DNA of 64,000 nucleotides, taken from contig NW_024881989.1 in assembly GCF_019059575.1 (NCBI RefSeq), positions 1 to 64,000 of the forward strand, given 5' to 3'. The stretch comes from Amphibalanus amphitrite (lineage: Eukaryota; Arthropoda; Thecostraca; Balanomorpha; Balanidae). Made by a program: the position numbers and the translations under genes. Of this stretch, positions 11,301 through 23,300 are shown piece by piece. The notes under the pieces are model-generated. The model saw nothing but the letters and a program-made list of their open reading frames with translations. It was not told the origin of the DNA and did no database searches. The stretch's first letter is position 1. The number at the start of each line of letters is the position of its first letter.

Positions 11301-14300
11301 CGTACTCACACCAGAGACACACCGGCCCGTCAGCGTACACCAGAGACCGAGCGGGCATCGCGCCTCAGTCGGGCATCCAACAGAGTAGGCTTACGTGGAC
11401 CGCATGACTCACAGAGCATGGAACAGGCGCGCAGTTTACGTCGGAGGATAACCAGCACGTTTGCCATATAGCTGCTCTGGCAAACAAAAAGGCGTGACAG
11501 CTTGGATAAGCTCTGGGCTCTCGTGGCCTCAACTTGACCTCATCATGACCTCACCGTGACCTCGTTATGACCTCGCCGTGACCCCGCTGTGACCTCACCA
11601 TGAGCTCTGTGTCGCGGGTGACCTCACCGTGAGCTCGGTGTCTCGGGTGGCCTCACCGTGAGCTCGGTGTCGCGGGTGACCTCACCGTGAGCTCGGTATC
11701 TCGGGTGACGGTGACCGGGCCGCCCCGGACGATGCTGCCGCCCAGGAACACCTGGCCCACCAGGCGCGGCCGGCGCGGGTCGCTGACGTCGTACTGCCGC
11801 ACGTCGCCGTGCGCCCAGTTGGAGAAGTACAGGTACCGGTCGTCCAGCGACAGCAGGATGTCCGTCATCACACCTGCGGCGGCCGGCCGTCAGAGCGGTC
11901 AGCGGTCAGTCACCAGAGGTCAGAGAGGTCAGAGTGGTCAGTGATCAGCGGTCAGATGAGTCACCGGTTATCAGTCAGCGGTCAGTGGTCAGCCGTCAGC
12001 GGTCAGTGCAGCGGTCAGACGGTCAGTGGCAAGACGGTCATTGGTCAGTGGCAAGACGGTCATTGGTCAGTGGTCAGCGATCAGATGGGTCAGCACTCAT
12101 CAGTCAGTGGTCAGCGGTCTGAGCGGTCAGTGGTTAGTGTCACAGGTCAGCGGTCAGCGGTGATCGGTCAGCGGTCAGCGGTGAGCGGTCAGCGGTCAGA
12201 CGATCAGCGTTCAGATGGTCAGTGGTCAGTGATCAGCGGTCAGAGGTCAGCCGTCAGAGTTCAAACGGTCAGCGGTCAGACGGTCAGTGGTCAGACGGTC
12301 AGTGGTCAGCCATCAGAGGTCAAACGGTCAGTGATCAGCGGTCTGAGCGGTCAGCGGTCAGTGTCACAGGTGAGCGGTCAGGCGGGCCGCTCGGACTCAC
12401 TCACCGGGCATCTCTGGCAGCATCCAGCCGGTGACGCTCTTGGGCGGCACCTGGATGACCTTTTCGGCGGCCCAGCTGCCGTCGGGCTCCAGGTAGAAGC
12501 GGTACACGACCGCGTTCAGCGCGCAGCCGACGAACCCCTGCGGCTGCTTCGGGTCGTGCAGAAACCGGATCTCCAGCGGCATCACACCCTCCGCGCCCAG
12601 GTCAATCCGCTGCCGGGGGGGGGGGAGCACAGGTCAGTCCGCTGCCAGGGGGGGGGGGGGGCGGGCACAGGTCAGTCCGCTGCCGGGGGAGCACAGGTCA
12701 ATCCGCTGCGGGGGCAGGCAGGCGGCTCCGCCGAGTGATATATTAATGCATTGTACCTGAAACGGTAACTGTGTCACCCGGCGGCTGGTTCCGTCCGGTC
12801 AGTATGCAGTACCTGCAGGAGCCGGCGGCTGGTCCCGCCCCGTCAGAGCACAGTACCTGCAGGAGCCGGCGGCTGGCCCCGTCAGTACACAGTACCCGCA
12901 GGAGCCGGCGGCTGGTCCCGTCCGTCAGTACACAGTACCTGCAGGAGACGGCGGCTGGTCCAGCCCCGTCAGTACACAGTACCTGCAGGAGCCGGCGGCT
13001 GGTCCCGTCAGTATACAGTACCTGCAGGAGCCGGCGGCTGGTCCCGTCCGTCAGTAGACAGTACCTGCAGGAGCCGGCGGCTGGTCCCGTCCCGTCAGTA
13101 CACAGTACCTGCAGGAGCCGGCGGCTGGTCCCGTCAGTACACAGTACCTGCAGGAGCCGGCGGCTGGTCCAGCCCCGTCAGTATACAGTACCTGCAGGAG
13201 ACGGCGGCTGGTCCCGTCCCGTCAGTACACAGTACCTGCAGGAGCCGGCGGCCGGTCCCGTCAGTGCACGGTACCTGCAGGAGCCGGCGGCTGGTCCCGT
13301 CCCGTCAGTATACAGTACCTGCAGGAGCCGGCGGCTGGTCCCGTCAGTACACGGTACCTGCAGGAGCCGGCGGCTGGTCCCGTCAGTATACATTACATTA
13401 CAGTACCTGCAGGAGCCGGCGCTGGTCCCGTCAGTACACAGTGCCTGCAGGAGCCGGCGCTGGTCCCGTCAGTACACAGTACCTGCAGGAGCCGGCGGCT
13501 GGTCCCGTCAGTACACGGTACCTGCAGGAGCCGGCGGCTGGTCCCGCCCCGTCAGTATGCAGTACCTGCAGGAGCCGGCGGCTGGTCCAGCCCCGTCAGT
13601 ACACAGTACCTGCAGGAACCGGCGGCTGGTCCCGTCAGTGTACAGTACCTGCAGGAGCCGGCGGCTGGCCCCGTCAGTACACAGTACCTGCAGGAGCCGG
13701 CGGCTGGTCCCGTCAGTACACAGTACCTGCAGGAGCCGGCGGCTGGTCCCGTCAGTACACAGTACCTGCAGGAGCCGGCGGCTGGTCCCGCCCCGTCAGT
13801 ACACAGTACCTGCAGGAGCCGGCGGCTGGTCCAGCCCCAGACGTTGAGGTGCGTGCCGTACCGGCCGGCGGCCAGGTCGGCGGGGTCCAGGCCGCGGCTG
13901 AACGCCGCCGGCGCGCCCCACTCAGTCGAGATCAGCACGTCAAAGTACGGCTGGTACCAGAAGTCGTAGCCGAACGGAGCCGCCGCGTCCCCGGCCGGCC
14001 ACGTCCCTGCCGAGCAGACACAACGTGACACCTGGTTAATCCGCGGTCCTGTTTCACCGGTCTGAGCCGGCCAAAACAGACCGCTAGTACAGCGTGAGCC
14101 CAGCCGCAGTCGTGACTCGGCCGGCCCTCCTGGTCCGATTGTCGTGGGACCTCGCAGGGCGCGGCCGCTCTCTCTGTGAGCCGCCTGATGGGATCGGGGG
14201 CATCACAGCTGTGTGGCGGGCACTGCAGTGGGCTGACCGTCCCCCACGGAGCACAGCCCGCGGGCCGCGGCCGTCCGGTGAGCCCAGGGCCGGGACCCCG

Positions 14301-17300
14301 CACCTCCCGTCAGATACCCTCCGTCCGGTACCCGGAGACCGGCCGGCCCCGTGTCCCCGCCAGGACGCTGCCCTGTGACCGTCCCCACGTCAGCACCGGC
14401 TGCAGGCCGCGCGGCGCGCCGGCGCACCTTTGAGTTTGAACGTCTTGCCGTCGAGCAGGATGAAGGTGCCGCGCCCCTGGCCGTTCCGATCACCCATGGT
14501 CGAGATCATGATGTCGCCGGTGCCCAGGCAGTGCGTGGTGTGCGGCGTGGAGACATTCAGAGCGGCCAGCTCCTCCGGCTCCACCGTCTGACGGTCAGAG
14601 GTCAGAGGTCAGAGGTCAGAGAGCAGAGTGGCTAGCTCCTCCGGCTCCACCGTCTGACGGTCAGAGGTCAGAGGTCAGAGGTCAGAGGTCAGCGCGTCAG
14701 AGGTCAGAGCGGCCAGCTCCTCCGGCTCCACCGTCTGACGGTCAGAGGTCAGAGTTCACAGGTCACAGGTCACAGGTCAGAAGTCAGCGGTCACAGGTCA
14801 CAGGTCAACAATAAGAGGTGACAGTGCAGAGGCCATATGTCAGAGGTCAGAGGTCAGAGGTCGCAGGTCATAAGTCAGCGGTCACAGTCCACAGGTCAGC
14901 GGTCAGAGGTGAAAGGTCGGAGGTTAGAGGTCAGAGGTCAGGGCAGAGGTCGTAGGTCAGAACCATATGTCCGCGGTCAGAGGTCAGTTCCCAGGTCAGA
15001 GGTCAGGTCACAAATCAGGGATCAGAGGTCAGAGATCAGGGCAGAGGTCGTAGCCTCGTAGGTCAGAACCATATGTCCGCGGTCAGAGGTCAGTTCCCAG
15101 GTCAGAGGTCAGGTCACAAATCAGGGATAAGAGGTCAGAGGTCAGGGCAGAGGTCGTAGGTCAGAACCAGATGTCCGCGGTCAGAGGTCAGTTCCCAGGT
15201 CAGAGGTCAGAGGTCAGGTCACAAGTCAGGGGGTCAGAGGTCAGAGATCTGAGGTCAGGGCAGAGGTCAGAACCAGATGTCCGCGGCAGAGGTCAGGTCA
15301 CCTGTCTGCGGTAAGAGGTCAGGTCACAGGTCAGGGGTTAAGAGGCCAGAGGTCAGAGCGGTGCGCCGCGCCGCTGCGCCGTACTCACGGTGAGGAGCGC
15401 CGGCGCGCGCGGCCGGCTGACGTCGGCGATGTAGACGCGGCTGGAGCCGATAGCGGGAAGCACCAGCCGGTCGCGGCGCCGGCTGCAGTCGCCGTGGCAG
15501 CTGGAGCACGCGTTCCAGCCGCTGTGGTGCAGCTCGTCGTTCTTGTGTGGCATCACCAGCCGGTGCACCACCTGCAGCCACCGACACACACTCGGTCACC
15601 CGGAGGGACACCCGGACACCCGGACACTCGGACACTCGGACACCCGGACACTCGGACACTCGCAGTCACGCAAAACTTTGCTGGTATTGATGATCCCAGC
15701 ATTCACTCCCTGATTGAGCCAGAGCTTCGCGGAAAGAGCGAACGTGCTGCCCGTTACGAGAGGAAGCCGATGACACCCAATTTTAAGGTTTAAGGTCATT
15801 GCTTGACCAGGTCAGATCAATGACCCAAAAGTCGGGAAAATCGGGACCGGTTAGAATGTCATTAAGTGTGGCTGCTATGGAGTTTTTAGGGGTGCTGATC
15901 AAGAATATCATGATAGTTTTGATGACAGATGATTTCTCCATTATCTAAGCCGGGTCGGGTCAGGTCAAGACAGGTCAACCAGTAGGGGTCCTTTCGGGTA
16001 TTCGAAGTAGGTGTCAACCGCCTCTGGCAGCTTCGTAACATGTTACGAAGGCCCCAAAGCTACTTCGTAACTGTTAAAATGGCTGCTAATTTCGAATTCA
16101 GCTAACAAACTAGGCTAGAAACTTATAAAACTCGTAAAAGTGAGCCGAGGTCACCAAAGGTCAATGGTCTGACCTGACATTCTCGTGAAATTGACATCCA
16201 CCCTAATGCATGGGGCCAACAACATATCACATGTTTGAACGTTCAGTTTGACCTCAATAACTCCTGACCTAAGATGACCTAAGACTTGAAATTTTGTGTG
16301 AAGGTGTCTTATTGATGCCCGGGAAGGAACTACAAATTTGCCGGGCGGAGTTTTCCTGCTATTCAGGAAAAACCACAGGGGGGGGGGCAAATTGGCCCCT
16401 CCCCAGCGGGACGAGGGTTAACCCGCGCCCGCGGGTGGGCCTCGCAGCGAACCTCGCCATGGCGGGGGGGGGGGTGTTTTTTACTACATCAGGTTATCTC
16501 GAAAAGTAAACAAGCAAGAAACACGCAGTAAAAAGCAATCGATAGTTCGCTATAACATCTTCCAGAAGCATACAGGCGATTTTTTATCAGGTCATCGCTG
16601 AGGTAACTGGAGGTCACCAGAGGTAAAATTTTCGGAATATTGTTCTCGATTTTGAGAACTTCTCACAAATCAGCGCATAAGCTTCGGGAACCAACAAAGC
16701 CACAGCGCTGCGTAAAAGCGATAGCTCCTTCAAAGGTCTCTACATATTGTTCTCAGATTTGACCTAAGATCAACGGTTTGAGTTTTTGCTCCAGAAGGCA
16801 AAAATCTCAAAATTTAACGGTTTTTCACAAAAAGGTGTTTGTATCATAAGTTTTCAGTTCAAGTTTAAGAGAGTTTAGCGTAGTGAGGAAAATCATATTG
16901 ATGATTATGAGCATATTTTTAATTGACCGAATCCTCAATGTAATCTGAATAAAATGACAAATAGCAAAAATTCGGGTATATTCGATCACAGATCTTTGTC
17001 AACCGATACCAGCAGGCGCCACCTGGTATCGGTTAGGTATACCTGGTATAGGTGGCCACCTGGTATAGGTGGCGCCTGCTGGTATCGGTTGACAAAGATC
17101 TGTGATCGAATATACCCGAATTTTTGCTATTTGTCATTTTATTCAGATTACATTGAGGATTCGGTCAATTAAAAATATGCTCATAATTTTCAGTTCAAGC
17201 TTGTATTAGGTACGCTGATTTTACCGGCATCGCGTTTGTCTTGTCAAGACGCGTAGAATGAATTATAAGTTGACCTAAACAAAACTTGAAAACAAATTAT

Positions 17301-20300
17301 TGACCTCAGGTCAAGGTCACTGAAAAGATCATGCTACATATCATTCGATTTGTAATGGTTAATTGAACACATTCATGGCGTTTCCAGCGCTCTAGCATGC
17401 TTCTATCCAAAGTTATTGTCAAAAACGGCTGGGGACGTTTAATGACCTGAGATGACCTCAGGAGCACAGAGCCTCAGGAGGATGACGTCAGGAGCAGGTC
17501 AAGGGTGCAATTTTCCAGTTCAGTATGTCATGTTCACCTGTGTCCTGATGTTTGAGGGTGTTTTCGCCAAAAGAAGAGCATTTCAACTTTCTCCCATTAG
17601 TTAACTTATATCTTATAGGTCATAAATTGAGGTCATGAATTGACCTAATCATAGGTCACCGATATCGAAATTTCGAGATAAACAAATTTTAGGTAGGGGA
17701 GAGTGGGGTAAGATGCCCAGGGTGGGAAAGACGCCCCACCCCCTCTAGCGGCGAAACAAAGAATCGAACCTGGAAATTAATGTTCTTAGCGTAAAGCGGA
17801 AGCCTGCCTTGTTAACTGCACAAAAATTTGCGAAGCTCAGTTGGGCAACGGCTGGCTGATGATTGCATGTTTTTTATTTGCTGCTTTCAAAAAATATTTT
17901 GGTGTCAAAACATTGTAAATATCAAAGAAGTTAAATAATTTTTGCGTCCCTTGCTATAGTCGTGATACATTAGCATGCGTGTACTGTGTCCCAAACGGTT
18001 TGTTTAAGGGTGTCGTTTTATGGCTAACAAATTGTACTGATTTAATGTTACTTCGGTACCTTGGGGTAAGATGCCCCCTGTCCTGATGGGGAAAGACGCC
18101 CCCCTAAATCCGTAGGCTGCCCTTCAAACAGCCCGTCAAATCATTTATTACATACTTGTGATGTAGACAAAAGCCGATCTGGGACTATTGAGAGTCCAGT
18201 ACGGTCGGGTGCTCCCCATGCCGGTCTCTCGGCCCACACAGCGACTTTTTGGGCGGCATCTGACTCTGAGAGCCCTCACGACGGCCTCTGTGGGCCCCAT
18301 TATTGGCTCCAGGACCCCTCACGACATCCTTTGAGGGCTCCCACGTTGGCCCCACGGGCCGCGCTGGCATCGGAGGTCCCCAAGATGGGCTCGAAGGCCC
18401 TCAAGCATCATGAAGACCTATAAGAGCCCCACAGTGGTCTCCGAACGCCACCACGGAGGCTTGTTTGGCCGCGCTGGACTATGATGGCCCTAACGATGAC
18501 CTCTGAAGCCCCTTACGACTACTTTTGAGGGCCCTTATGATGACGTTTGGTGTCTACTGCAGGCTCGAAGGGACTACTGATTCGTTCAGGCGATTCACGT
18601 GCCCATTTATGTCACTTATAGTGCAGGGGGCATCTTTCCCAACGCCAGGGGGCGTCTTTCCCACCCTGTGGGGTAAGATGCCCCCTTTCACTTCTTCAGG
18701 AAAATGCTTAATAGCAAAAAAAGTTATCTTAGTTCAGGCACGAAAGTGTGATATTTTTGGAGAAAAATGATGTCGACTTCCGTTGAAACTCCAAGTTTTT
18801 GCTTTCCCATCGTCATTTTCGAATAATATATGACATAGTAAAACCCTGGGCATCTTTCCCCACTCTCCCCTACTGATTATCTCATGCAATAGCTTGAGTT
18901 TCAAGCTTCAGCGATGTACACTGTAGGAAAACTGAATCACAAAATGTTTTAGAGGCATGGCCACTTACCTTGACCTGGTGACCTGACTTATGTGACCTGG
19001 GGTCAATAATTTTACACACGATGCGAAGTTAATGCATGATAAGCTATACCCTGTTTTGCAGCGCTATTTACGCTATAAAAAAAACTGGCGGGTGAGGTCA
19101 AAAACACCCCCCCCCCCCCACGCAGGCAGTCAAAGAAGTTGTGAAAGCTTGGGACTTCACCACGGAATATATAGTCTACGACATATATTCCGTCGTATTC
19201 CGTCGACATATATTGTCGTAGACTATATATTCCGTGACTTCACTAAACTTCTGTCAATCAGGTTGTAAGCAATTTCTCAAAGCACAATGTTTTGACAACA
19301 TAAAACGCCAAGAACGTATGACGTTATACGGGTCAGTGACCTTACCAAAGGTTGGTAACAGTTTGGTTATTGCATTAAAAATCAGGCAGACCAAATTCAA
19401 GTAAGCATAAATTGCATGTTGTACTCTTTCCGCGACAAGTTCTAGAAACGTACGTAAAAAATGATGTAAACTGCAGCACTGGCTCTTGCTGGAAAACGTC
19501 CAAATGTCATGAGCAATGTATTCTATCCTCAGCTAGAGGTCTGCTATCGCTATATACAAAGTATATAATGTAATTTAATACCACCAGACGCTGGTATTTA
19601 CAGCCCAGGCAGCGCCGAGGCGCAGATCAGATACTGCGTGTCATGCCACTTCGCAACACTGAAGCGCAGCTAGTGAAAAATGTATGCGAGAGCGGACTTT
19701 CGCTCCCATACCTGCTAGTGTCCTTTTTGCCCCGCATGCTTAATAAGCAGTATGTCGGCCGCCTGACATCAGCCCACATGGACGCAGCTCCAACAACGTT
19801 GATGCGTCTGAATGTCAAATAAACAGTTATAGCCAGATATAACCGGTCTTGGTCAGTTAAAACTAGCTATCCTATCAGCGACATAGGCCCATGCGACGAG
19901 CTTGCCGAGATGCCGACTTGATGATAAAGCGGCGTTGGGGTTATCTCGCGGCTCGCGCGGTGAAATTTAAAACAAATGGACACCATGGTACTGCGCTTTT
20001 TCTGTAGGAGTGAGTTTTTGTTGGTAGGTACTAAGTAGGGGAGAGTGGGGCAAATCGGCCACCCTAACGTTTCTCACGATGCCAACGCTTGATTTTTAAA
20101 CTTGGAAAGATTCTTTCTATACCAATGTGATCCCTATTAAGTTGCCTTTTATTTCAACTGCGTTTTATTTCCAAAGGCGTTCACATATGAAAGATATTGA
20201 CAAAATTTTAAACCTATGCATATTGGCCACTTTGCCCCATACCCTGGGGCAAAGCGGCCACCGACGTCTTCTCAAGTCCCGATATGAGAAACAAAATAGT

Positions 20301-23300
20301 TGCCTCGTGAGGGTATTTGATGGTGACAAGGTTAAGCGAGGATGGATGTTTACTTTATCATCTTCCACCTGTAGGTAAACAAAGAAAGGATTTTCATGAA
20401 AAAAAAACATTTAATTGCATTATTTGGTAAATCATGCAACTGAAAAGTGGCCAAGATGAATGCATGACGACACATTTGAATACAAGTAATGTTTTTTATC
20501 CAGATGGAGGCAACTTATGGCCAATTGGGGGTTGGCCACTTTGCCCCGGCCACTTTGCCCCGCGCAAACCGTCCGAGACAAAAATATTCCAGCTTAGCTA
20601 TTAGTGGGGTAAAAAACATTAAAATTGGTAGAATACATGTACGATAACCATGCAATGCATGGACAAGAACACTTATAAAAATTCCAAACGGTTATGAAAT
20701 AACATAGCATTTAAAAATTGTAAAAATAGTTGGTAACCTGGCAAGAAATGCTTTTCCCTGTTTCACAGAACAATGGTGATGGGCCTGAAACTCCGGTCTG
20801 GCTCATTCGAACGACCGTGAAGAGAAGTATAATTGGAAACCATAAATTGGAACTGATGTCAGCTATGAAGGGCTAAAACGATGGGTGGCCGCTTTGCCCC
20901 GGGTGGCCGCTCTGCCCCACCCTCCCCTACGCAGCCACTCAGGTCTAGGTATATCCTAATTGGAGGCACATACTGTTTTAATTTAGTTGCAGTCAATGCG
21001 CGAAGCCATCGCCGTCCGTTTTGTTTGCGATTGTCCTCACGGCAGCCGTCTTAGTACCGAGGTACCGAGCACGGCACCGTTCTCGCGGTGCACATTGGAG
21101 AGTACCTACTGTGTCCGTGGGCGGTACAGCCGTGGTAGGTGACCTCTCCCGTTCGTTACACCAATGGGGAATGCTGCTGCCGCTCGCCTCCTGTGTGGCT
21201 ACATCCGTCTAATGCTGCTGCCACTCGCCTCCCGTGTGGCTACATCCGTCTAATGCTGCTGCCGCTCGCCTCCCGTGTGGCTACATCCGTCTAATGCTGC
21301 TGCCACTCGCCTCCCGTGTGGGTACATCCGTCTAATGCTGCTGCCACTCGCCTCCCGTGTGGCTACATCCGTCTATTGCTGCTGCCACTGCTCCTGTTGC
21401 TGATACTCACATCCGTCACTGGATCGCACCTGGAACTCGACGCGTCATTGGTGCCTGTTGATCCGTGTACTGCTGGCTCTGAGCGGGGCGCGCTGCTCCG
21501 TCGGGCCCAGTAATCGTCCCCGTCAATCTGACCCCGTGTTACCGGGAAGTGGCCTGCGTTCACTGAGCTGTGGTACATACAACTGGCTGTTGTTGACAGC
21601 GCTGTAACCCAGCGGGGCCAAAGGCACCGCGGCGCTCCAAGCCTATAATGTAAACACTAACAGTGATGGCGGTGACGAGGACTGCGAGCCATCTCCTCCC
21701 TATCCCCTATCCCCCTGTGAGCGGAAAACCGTCCACTGCCTCGGCCGTCCACTCCCGTCCACTGCGGCGGACAGATACGGCCAGATACGGCCAGAAACCG
21801 GACAGATTCGGGCAGATGCGGCCAGATACCGGACAGATACGGACAGATACCGGACAGATTCGGAAAGATACGGCCAGATACCGGACAGATACGGCCAGAT
21901 ACCGGACAGATACCGTACAGATTCGGACAGATACGGACAGATACGGCCAGATACCGGACAGATTCGGACAGATACCGGACAGATGCCGGACAGATACGGC
22001 CAGATACCGGCCGCAGCGGTCACCGCCAGCGCACAGACCCGCACTGTGCCTGTGGCGGCCGGAGGAGAGTCACCAGTTCAGTCCCACGCACAAGGGGGAA
22101 AAGCTCAAATTATTGAGCGCTCAAAATATTGAGCGTGTGACGTCAGAGGCTCCCATAGGCGTAATGCTGAGGGCTCAAAAAATTGAGCCGTTTCAGGAAC
22201 ACGTTTTGCAAAAGCAACTCGCAACACCTAGGGAGAAATGGCAACACCCTAGGAGAATCACTAATGATGCAAAACAGATTAGGCTTTCATATTTTTCACT
22301 GCTCAAGCTTCAATGATTGGGGGAACACCAATTTATAGGTCGAAATCTTACGGCATACCAGGATGACTTAAAAACAGGCCAATATTTATGTCGAAATAAA
22401 AGTTATTTTTTGTCCATTCACGTTTTTTACTAGGGTTCTGTTGGAAAGAGCATTTTTCATACTACCCAAAATGATTGCGATTCAATTTCACATTACCCAT
22501 ATCGGAGAATATTTTTCATTTGGCGGCGCCGTTTGTTTATTTCGTCGCGACGTCTCCGGTCGCGTGGTTGTCGTCGTCCTTGTGTTGAGGGTAAGTTTTT
22601 ATCGTTTTAGTTGTACTTAGATGTTTAAAGGTACACTGAAAAGTTTGAATATGCTGTGATTTTAAATTTGGAAACACGTAAACGTCAATCAATTCACGTT
22701 TTCCTCGATTTGCGTGCAGATAAGTAACTGTCGACGAAAGTGGCGCCATCCGATATGATGTTTTGAAGGAAGGAGACACAACATATTTACGTGAAAATTT
22801 TTGTTTTTTAGTGGTCTAAGTGCTTCAAAGAGGCTGTGAATGTTTTCTTCACACAATTTTTCATTAGTTATGATGAGGTAAAAGGTAGTTTCAGTCTTAA
22901 CTTTCATATAATTGACATTAAAACATATGATAGTCCACTGCTATCAGTGATTGAGTACCTGGATATTTGGCATTTCTTATTAATTTGAATGTATTCTCTA
23001 TCCATATGTCCTGATAGTAAGTGACAATACTCTGCCAATATGTTTCCATAGTTTTCACATTCATTTTCCAGTCCTTTACATAACATCACAATTTATAATC
23101 AACAAAACTCACTCCTTCATTACTTCACAACACTGACAGCATGACAGACTGACAGTCAACTATTGTGTGGGTGAATGCTGAAACAGGATAGCCACTTTGC
23201 TGACTGGCTCGCTCATATGAAATAAGATAAAAATGATCCTTTATATCATTTCCATCTGGAGGATCGGAGTCAACGGAAAAGGAAGGCCACTTTCAAGCCT

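Noticed and set aside
9828-11471. Long open frames of 300-550 codons on both strands across 9.8-11.5 kb
   Set aside because: They translate the 30-33 bp intron 6 minisatellite; no family similarity, and the same interval is open in several frames on both strands.
12771-14030. Long open frames over 12.8-14.0 kb on the plus strand
   Set aside because: Antisense translations of the exon 4 array and of SELENBP1 exon 4 itself.
8040-15660. CRISPR-like array because of regular short repeats
   Set aside because: Units are contiguous tandem repeats without unique spacers, in a eukaryotic intron.
22689-23089. Minus-strand frames in the 3.35 kb transposon as a transposase
   Set aside because: Two short frames of 60-72 residues without DDE, THAP or zinc-finger spacing.
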